A stretch of DNA of 64,000 nt from positions 1 through 64,000 of the forward strand of contig JAFZSQ010000084.1 of NCBI GenBank assembly GCA_017619295.1, read 5' to 3'. Source of the DNA: Lachnospiraceae bacterium (GTDB taxonomy: Bacteria > Bacillota > Clostridia > Lachnospirales > Lachnospiraceae). Below are positions 59,030-64,000 of the stretch, in pieces (within the stretch, counting starts at the first letter, position 1; each line of letters opens with the position of its first letter). Under the pieces are notes generated by a model, which was not told where the DNA came from, made no database searches, and saw only the letters and a program-made list of their open reading frames with translations. A program made the translations under genes and the position numbers.

Positions 59030-59821
59030 CTATTCAACTCCAAGGAGCATTCTATCGTTATCCAAAGCCTCACCTGATAACTCCTTAAATCTCTGAAGAA
59101 GATCTGCCACAGTCATGTTGGCTCTCTCCTCTCCCGAAACATCAAGGATAATCTTGCCCTTGTTCATCATAATGGTTCTGTTGCCAAGCTGAAGAGCCGA
59201 CTGCATGTTGTGGGTAATCATCAAGCATGCAAGCTTTTCTCTCTCCACCACATCCTTGGTAATCTTAAGCACCTTGTCTGCAGCTGCAGGGTCAAGGGCT
59301 GCCGTATGCTCATCGAGAAGAAGGAGGCTTGGAGGATTAATGGTAGCCATAAGTAATGTCACAGCCTGTCTCTGACCACCGGAAAGAAGTCCCATGGGCT
59401 GTTTCATTCTATCCTCTAATCCCATACCCAGTTCTCTTAGCATATCTTTAAACTCTTCCCTCTGGGCGTGGCTGATTCTTGAAAGCCAGCCTCCACGTCC
59501 TGCCGCAAGGGTTAAGTTTTCTTCTATAGTCATGCCTGCTGCCGTTCCTCTTAAGGGATCCTGAAAAAGTCTTCCTATCTTAATTGCCCTTAAGTACTCC
59601 GGCATAAGCGTTATGTCCGTATCATCAAGAAAAATCTGTCCGGAATCTGTAATAAAGTCTCCTGCAATGGCGTTAAACAGTGTGGATTTACCTGCACCGT
59701 TGGCGCCTATAACAGTAATGAAATCTCCGTCTTTCACCTCAAGGCTTACATTATCGATGGCAAGCTTTGCGTTGACGGTTCCGGGATTAAATGTCTTGGA
59801 AATATTTGATATCTTAAGCAT
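59030..59821 (-). CDS. ABC transporter ATPase, TrpZ type
   Basis: A 263-aa ATPase with Walker A GANGAGKS (39-46), signature LLSGGQRQAV (about 144-153), Walker B LLLLDEHTAALD and the switch His in MITHNM. It overlaps the permease by one base and completes a three-gene importer of the TrpXYZ kind. The tryptophan assignment rests on the T-box ahead of the operon and on the type of binding protein. Confidence 0.9.
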   Translation of the reverse strand: MLKISNISKTFNPGTVNAKLAIDNVSLEVKDGDFITVIGANGAGKSTLFNAIAGDFITDSGQIFLDDTDITLMPEYLRAIKIGRLFQDPLRGTAAGMTIEENLTLAAGRGGWLSRISHAQREEFKDMLRELGMGLEDRMKQPMGLLSGGQRQAVTLLMATINPPSLLLLDEHTAALDPAAADKVLKITKDVVEREKLACLMITHNMQSALQLGNRTIMMNKGKIILDVSGEERANMTVADLLQRFKELSGEALDNDRMLLGVE

Positions 59822-60756
59822 TATCTTCCCTCCCTGTTAAGTTTCCTTAAGTTCATTCTTCTCTGCAAAAGAGGGAACTGCTTCTTTAAGTAAGGTCCGC
59901 TGATAGCGATAATTACTATCACGGAGGATACCAGCTTGAGCATGTAAGCCGGCATATTGAATCTCAGAGCAATGGTATAAACCAGCCTGAAAAGGAAAGC
60001 ACCGATAACCGCGCCGATTGCTCGTCTTGTAATTCCGCCCTTTGACATGATTGCTCCACCGATAAGTAAAGAAGCAAGGGCTACGGTAACCATACCTGAG
60101 CCTATGTCTATGTTTACGGATTTCTGGGACTGTGCCAGCAAACATCCGCTTAATGCGGTAAAAGCATTGGCGATGCAAAGTCCTACAATTGTGGTAAAGG
60201 CGGGGTTAATGGATGATGACTTGACCATGTCCGGATTGTTACCGGTTGCTCTGATGGCGAGGCCGAGTCTGGTTTTTAAAAAGAAGGAAAGGAAAGTAAC
60301 CACCAATGCCACTGCAACGAAGGCGATAATCAGCTTATAGCTGCTTGCCAAAAAGGTTCCTTCCAGTTTCTCCTTTAATATAGAAAAGATGGTATCCGTC
60401 TTGTTCATGTTAAGAAGGGACGAATTGCCCATAATGGCGATGTTTACGGAATACCATGCGGTGTTTACGATAATACCTGCAAGAAGGCTTTCAACGCCCA
60501 TCTTGGTTTGTAGGAAAGCCACAACGAGGCCTGACAGCATACCTGCTGCCATGGCCGCGAAAATGGACAAATATGGGTGACCGGATATGGCTACCACCGC
60601 TCCGACTGTGGCGCCCATGGTAAAGCACCCGTCTGTTGAAAGGTCACAAACATTGAGCATTGTATAGCTTAAGTACAATGCAAGAACCGTCAGGGCTGAA
60701 AAAAGCCCCAGTTCCAATGCCGTCTGTATAAGTGGTCCCATATCCGCAAAATTCAT
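59821..60756 (-). CDS. ABC transporter permease, TrpY type
   Basis: A 311-aa permease with about eight helices related to the branched-chain/ribose permease fold. LNVCDLSTDGCFTMGATVGA near residue 34 and LGLAIRATGNNPDMVKSSSIN (about 168-188) are typical of the permeases paired with PF04392 binding proteins. It follows the lipoprotein by 21 nt and overlaps the ATPase by one base. Confidence 0.9.
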   Translation of the reverse strand: MNFADMGPLIQTALELGLFSALTVLALYLSYTMLNVCDLSTDGCFTMGATVGAVVAISGHPYLSIFAAMAAGMLSGLVVAFLQTKMGVESLLAGIIVNTAWYSVNIAIMGNSSLLNMNKTDTIFSILKEKLEGTFLASSYKLIIAFVAVALVVTFLSFFLKTRLGLAIRATGNNPDMVKSSSINPAFTTIVGLCIANAFTALSGCLLAQSQKSVNIDIGSGMVTVALASLLIGGAIMSKGGITRRAIGAVIGAFLFRLVYTIALRFNMPAYMLKLVSSVIVIIAISGPYLKKQFPLLQRRMNLRKLNREGR

Positions 60757-60777
60757 TGTAAATCTCCCGTTAAATAA

Positions 60778-61881
60778 TTAGTTGAAGCTCTCTGCTGTCT
60801 GAATCTCTACAACCTTTGTGCAGAAAGGCTCGAATGTTGCCTTAACATCATCAAAGGTCAATCCAAGTTTATCACAAATCTCTGTGTTTACGGTAGCTGT
60901 TCCGTTATCAAATGTCTTAACGGGTGTTGATGCAGGGTCAGCGCCGTTAACAAGAATCTCTGCGATCATGTCTGCTGTCTCAACACCAAGGTTAGCGTAG
61001 TCAACACCGTATCCAAGGAAAGCTCCGTTAAGTGCGAAGGAGTCAGCTCCTGCGTAGTGCTGGATGCCAGCGTCAGCCATCTTCTCATAGATTGAAAGCT
61101 CTGCTGTCATGATTGTGTTATCAGAAGGTGTGAAGATTGCTTCTACGCCGTCAGCGATGAATGCGTCAACTGCAAGTGAAACTTCATCAACGTTTGTACC
61201 TGTGTGCTCTACATAAGCAATACCCTTAGCATCAAGGAACTCCTTAGCCTGTGCGATTGCTGTTGTGGAAGCGTCCTGTCCTACATCATAAAGAAGGCCG
61301 ACTTTTGCAATGTCAGGATTCTGAGCAAGGATAAGGTTCATGATTGCATTTGTATCAAGATAATCGGATGTACCTGTGATGTTTGCTCCGGGAGCCTCCA
61401 TTGACTCAACAAGGCCTGTTGCAAGGGGATCTGAAACTGCTGCGAAAACAACTGGAATCTTGTTGTCCTCTGTAGCGCCCTGCATTGTCATTGCAACGGG
61501 TGTTGCAACACCAACCATAAGGTCAACCTTGTCTGCCACGAAGTTTGCAACGATCTGTGAAAGAACGTTGGAGTCTGCGTTACAGTTATCATACTCGATT
61601 GCGAAAGTTACGTTCTTCTCTGCTGAAATCTCATTAAGACGATTCTGAATGTTCTCAACAATCTGGTTTAATGAAGCGTCATCAACGTAGTTGCAGATAC
61701 CGATTGTGAAGTCTGCTTCTGCAGATGTTGTCTCTGTGCTCTCAGTTTCCTCTGAAGCGGTTTCTGTTGCTTCAGCTGTTTCAGCTGTCTTTGTGTCTGT
61801 GGAAGCAGCTGCCTCTCCACATGCGCATAAACCAAATACCATGGTCATTGCTGTTAATACTGCTACAATTTTCTTTTTCAT
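60778..61881 (-). CDS. ABC transporter substrate-binding lipoprotein, TrpX type
   Basis: About 367 aa from the ATG at 61881 (AAGAGGAC upstream); the longer ORF to 62043 would translate the T-box terminator and is wrong. It has a lipobox ending LCAC at Cys21, a Thr/Glu-rich linker, and a PF04392-like binding fold with TIGICNYVDDASLNQIVENI, PVVFAAVSDPLATGLV, GVSAxT-type segments and YAGADSFALNGAFLGYGVDY. Binding proteins of this type import tryptophan or tyrosine in Firmicutes. The T-box specifier UGG upstream supports tryptophan. Confidence 0.9.
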   Translation of the reverse strand: MKKKIVAVLTAMTMVFGLCACGEAAASTDTKTAETAEATETASEETESTETTSAEADFTIGICNYVDDASLNQIVENIQNRLNEISAEKNVTFAIEYDNCNADSNVLSQIVANFVADKVDLMVGVATPVAMTMQGATEDNKIPVVFAAVSDPLATGLVESMEAPGANITGTSDYLDTNAIMNLILAQNPDIAKVGLLYDVGQDASTTAIAQAKEFLDAKGIAYVEHTGTNVDEVSLAVDAFIADGVEAIFTPSDNTIMTAELSIYEKMADAGIQHYAGADSFALNGAFLGYGVDYANLGVETADMIAEILVNGADPASTPVKTFDNGTATVNTEICDKLGLTFDDVKATFEPFCTKVVEIQTAESFN

Positions 61882-61953
61882 AACTAAGTCCTCTTTCTGC
61901 GCCCCTTGGCGACTTTTTAAGTGTTTTCCCCGGGACAAGTCGATTTTTATAAT

Positions 61954-62228
61954 AAAAAAAAACCCGTCCCTGCAGTTGTTCTGCTGGGACAGGTTGAATA
62001 ATCTACCTGCGGTGCCACCCGGCTTGGTGTTATAAACACCCACTTAACGCATACTGTCATATGCTTAACTTTGATTACGGAGGTCATACTCCGTCTTCCA
62101 TACTCTGCTTACGCATTTCCGGTCGCCCTCTGAAGCCCATTCGGCCAAGCACTCCATGCTGCAATCCCACCACCTGCAGCTCTCTGTGAAGAAGCCCGCT
62201 TTGCTTACTCACTCTTCATCAATGGTTT
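61954..62228 (-). ncRNA. T-box riboswitch, probably tRNA-Trp responsive
   Basis: On the minus strand the T-box core CGGGTGGCACCGCAGG is near 62006-62022. Stem I shows the AGAGAGC segment and a specifier loop reading CGAAUGGGCUUC, in which UGG (62137-62139) is followed by a purine. It ends in a terminator: AACCTGTCCC pairs with GGGACGGGTT (61961-61995), followed by nine T. Uncharged tRNA-Trp should favour the antiterminator and allow transport genes. Reading the loop as AUG (Met) is a less likely alternative. Confidence 0.9.
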
Positions 62229-62234
62229 AAACAG

Positions 62235-62264
62235 AAGTTACCACAGGTTCAACTGTGGTGTCAA
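62235..62264 (-). promoter_or_regulatory. T-box operon promoter with palindromic spacer
   Basis: Perfect minus-strand TTGACA (62259-62264), 18 bp, TAACTT (62235-62240). The whole spacer is the palindrome CCACAG-N6-CTGTGG (62241-62258), a possible repressor site in addition to the T-box. Confidence 0.65.
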
Positions 62265-62284
62265 GCATTTTTTACTTTAAAGTG

Positions 62285-62932
62285 TTAAATTATTTCAAGA
62301 AGCTCACTTATATGGTCAATTATGTGCTCTGCTCCGGTCTCCTCCAAAGCCGCTCTTTTGGAGATTCCGTAGGTTACGGCGCAGGTGTGAATCCCCGCTC
62401 CCTTACCCATACTTATGTCAAAAGCAGTATCTCCTACAACAATGGCGTCCTCGGGATTAATACTCAAATCCTTAAGTGTCTTAAAAACAGGTTCCGGATC
62501 GGGCTTATGGTTCTTTGTATCATCAGCTCCAAGAACATATTGGAAAAAGTCCGTCATATCCCAGCTCTCAAGAAATCCTCTTAATGAGGGATTGTTTCTG
62601 GAGCTTGCTATGGAGCACATTATGCCTCTCTTTTTAAGCTCCTCCAAAACTTCTCTTATTCCGTCGAAAACTGTGGGGGGATATTCTACCTTGGATATGG
62701 CGAAGGTATCTCTTGCTACCCTTACACAGTCCTCAATCGTCTTATCTGAAGCGTCGGGATACAAAAGTCTGTATCCATCTTCGGCGGGAAGTCCGATAAC
62801 CGATGCACACTCATCGTCACTCTTAACCTCAAGTCCGAGTCTTCTCATCATCTCCTGCTTGGATACAACAATGGACTTTCTTGTATCGGCAATGGTTCCG
62901 TCGAAATCAAATATTACAAGTTTAATGCTCAC
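62285..62932 (-). CDS. HAD-family phosphatase (phosphoglycolate phosphatase-like)
   Basis: A 215-aa HAD hydrolase. Motif I FDFDGTIADT gives the nucleophile Asp9 and acid/base Asp11; motif II is SIASSRNNPS; the Lys of motif III is in NHKPDPEP; motif IV is VVGDTAFDISMGKGAG. A helical cap lies between motifs I and II. This is the Gph/PGP-like group, but the substrate cannot be fixed. Its start overlaps the larE stop by 4 nt, so the pair is one operon. It ends just before the T-box promoter. Confidence 0.9.
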   Translation of the reverse strand: MSIKLVIFDFDGTIADTRKSIVVSKQEMMRRLGLEVKSDDECASVIGLPAEDGYRLLYPDASDKTIEDCVRVARDTFAISKVEYPPTVFDGIREVLEELKKRGIMCSIASSRNNPSLRGFLESWDMTDFFQYVLGADDTKNHKPDPEPVFKTLKDLSINPEDAIVVGDTAFDISMGKGAGIHTCAVTYGISKRAALEETGAEHIIDHISELLEII

Positions 62933-63747
62933 TTCTTTAAAACCTCGTTCATGCTGCCGACTCTGTAGCCCAATAAATCCAAAGTTACATATCGGAAGCC
63001 TATCTTTTTTAGTTCTTCGCAGATTTCATTTCGAAGTTCTTCTTTCGAAATACTCTCAATATCGTACGACGGAACTTCAATTCTGGCAAGGTCTCCGTGA
63101 ACTCTTACTCTCTCTTCTCTGAAACCCTTGTCTATAAGGAACTGCTCAGCCTTATCAACCATAGCCAGTTTCTCAGGGGTTATCTCCTCACCGTAAACAA
63201 ATCTTGAGGCAAGGCATGCGTAGGAGGGCTTATCCCAGGTGGGAAGCCCCAGTTCTTTTGAGATTGCTCTGATGTCAGCCTTGGTAAGGCCTGCTTCCCT
63301 TAAGGGGCTCTTGACCTTTAACTCAGCCACAGCCTCAAGTCCCGGTCTGTAGTCTCCAAGGTCATCCATGTTTGAGCCTTCTGCCACATACTCGATTCCA
63401 TGTTCTTTGGCTATTCTTTGTATCTCTCCAAAGATATCGAACTTACAGTAATAGCAACGTCTCGGGTCATTAAAGCGAACCTTCTCCTCCTTAAGAGGGT
63501 CAGTCTCAGCCATCTCCAAGATTATGCCTCTTTCCTCACAGAATTTCTTTGCTTCCTTTATCTCTCTTTCGGGCACGAAGGAACTCACTTCCGTAACGGC
63601 AATGGCCTTATCACCCAAAACCTCGTGAGCCACGGTAATAAGAAGTGTCGAATCCACTCCACCAGAAAAACCCACGGCCAGAGAGCCGAGGGTCTTTATG
63701 TATTCTTTCAGTTTATTTAATTTCAGTTCTGTTTCTTTTTCTAACAT
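62929..63747 (-). CDS. larE: ATP-dependent sacrificial sulfur transferase LarE
   Basis: LarE adenylates and thiolates pincer-nickel cofactor precursors for lactate racemase, giving up its own cysteine sulfur. The 272-aa protein has the PP-loop GFSGGVDST (26-34) and the motif WDKPSYACLASRF with Cys178 at the place of the sacrificial cysteine of Lactiplantibacillus LarE. CYYCK (98-102 region) is also conserved in many anaerobic homologues. larB and larC are not seen here, so the target may differ. It lies 9 nt after the oxidoreductase gene at the window edge. Confidence 0.92.
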   Translation of the reverse strand: MLEKETELKLNKLKEYIKTLGSLAVGFSGGVDSTLLITVAHEVLGDKAIAVTEVSSFVPEREIKEAKKFCEERGIILEMAETDPLKEEKVRFNDPRRCYYCKFDIFGEIQRIAKEHGIEYVAEGSNMDDLGDYRPGLEAVAELKVKSPLREAGLTKADIRAISKELGLPTWDKPSYACLASRFVYGEEITPEKLAMVDKAEQFLIDKGFREERVRVHGDLARIEVPSYDIESISKEELRNEICEELKKIGFRYVTLDLLGYRVGSMNEVLKK

Positions 63748-63756
63748 GGTAAAACC

Positions 63757-64000
63757 TTAATATCCTATTTTTGCGAGAACCTCGTCAAGGAATCTGGCGT
63801 TTGTAAGTGAGAAATCCTCAGTAATGTAGGGCTTCTCCTTGCCTTCTATGGCTCTTGTGAGCTGGCTTACCTCAAGGCAATAGTTGTTACTTACGGTAAT
63901 CTTTCTGGTAATCTCCTTGCCTTCGGATAACACCTTATAAGTTACATCTCCCGACTGATTATACTCAACGTCAGATCTGATATATCCTTTATCTCCGTGA
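63757..64000 (-). CDS. Gfo/Idh/MocA-type oxidoreductase, C-terminal part
   Basis: The last 81 codons of a gene entering from the right edge. The C-terminal pattern is NNYCLEVSQLTRAIEG, then a short linker and SLTNARFLDEVLAKIGY before the stop. The N-Y-x-L-E-V-x-x-x-x-x-A-I-G and NAR-x-L-D pairing is the usual end of Gfo/Idh/MocA sugar dehydrogenases. The NAD-binding domain lies outside the window. It ends 9 nt before larE, so it is probably cotranscribed. Confidence 0.8.
   Translation of the reverse strand, partial: HGDKGYIRSDVEYNQSGDVTYKVLSEGKEITRKITVSNNYCLEVSQLTRAIEGKEKPYITEDFSLTNARFLDEVLAKIGY

Noticed and set aside
61882..62043. N-terminal extension of the TrpX-type lipoprotein up to 62043
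   Set aside because: The extension reads through the T-box antiterminator and terminator. The ATG at 61881 has a good ribosome site and starts a proper signal peptide.

Overview
The window looks like a low-to-mid GC Firmicute of the Lachnospiraceae, closest in flavour to Butyrivibrio, Pseudobutyrivibrio or Coprococcus. The grounds are an eight-gene butyrate operon that ends in ptb-buk, arabinose genes, Clostridia-type T-box and FMN leaders, and strong AGGAGG-type ribosome sites. Nearly all genes lie on the minus strand. The exceptions are ribU, two small membrane-protein genes and araD. No species can be named from sequence alone.

Layout. 0-0.4 kb: two minus-strand tRNA-Ser genes (GGA, UGA) with a clear promoter. 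0.4-5.8 kb: one housekeeping operon (YcxB-like, tsaE, tsaB, rimI, rnz, an unknown gene, tsaD, ispD). 5.8-16.3 kb: an HTH-less LacI-like sensor, FMN-riboswitch-controlled ribU, tex with a DUF5692-like gene, two small membrane proteins, prfB (without the programmed frameshift) and secA. 16.4-24.1 kb: an apparent six-gene operon pairing a GPH sugar symporter and a GH13 glycosidase with an NMT1-type ABC transporter and a MalT/LuxR-type regulator. 33-40.5 kb: a CUT2 sugar ABC transporter with its YesM/YesN-type two-component system. 40.5-48.8 kb: thl-crt-hbd-bcd-etfB-etfA-ptb-buk, the whole route from acetyl-CoA to butyrate, with a Rex-like operator at its promoter. 48.8-53.2 kb: araA, araB, a small Cys-rich protein and divergent araD. 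53.2-57.6 kb: hpf, a DnaA-box cluster, an NlpC/P60 wall hydrolase with a WalR-type box, a thioredoxin-reductase-like gene and a DUF362 gene. 57.6-64 kb: metY, a T-box-controlled tryptophan-type ABC transporter, a HAD phosphatase, larE and the end of a Gfo/Idh/MocA oxidoreductase.

The accessory region of most interest is 24.1-32.1 kb, visibly more AT-rich than its flanks. Three operons there start from nearly identical promoters. Each promoter has two TTGCA-N5-TGCAA palindromes exactly 31 bp apart, the inner one touching a TTGACT -35 box, then an 18-bp spacer. They drive (i) a four-component ABC exporter plus a small secreted protein, preceded by a 10-codon leader ORF inside a hairpin, (ii) a tiny secreted matrixin-like metalloprotease plus a membrane-anchored partner, and (iii) a large membrane protein resembling bacteriocin-associated immunity proteins, whose first membrane helix is cut off by an in-frame TAG. 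Between them sit two paralogous membrane-tethered XRE regulators with related extracellular domains, the obvious candidates to bind the palindromes. I read this as a small peptide/bacteriocin-type or envelope-response regulon. Its structure is seen directly; its function is inference.
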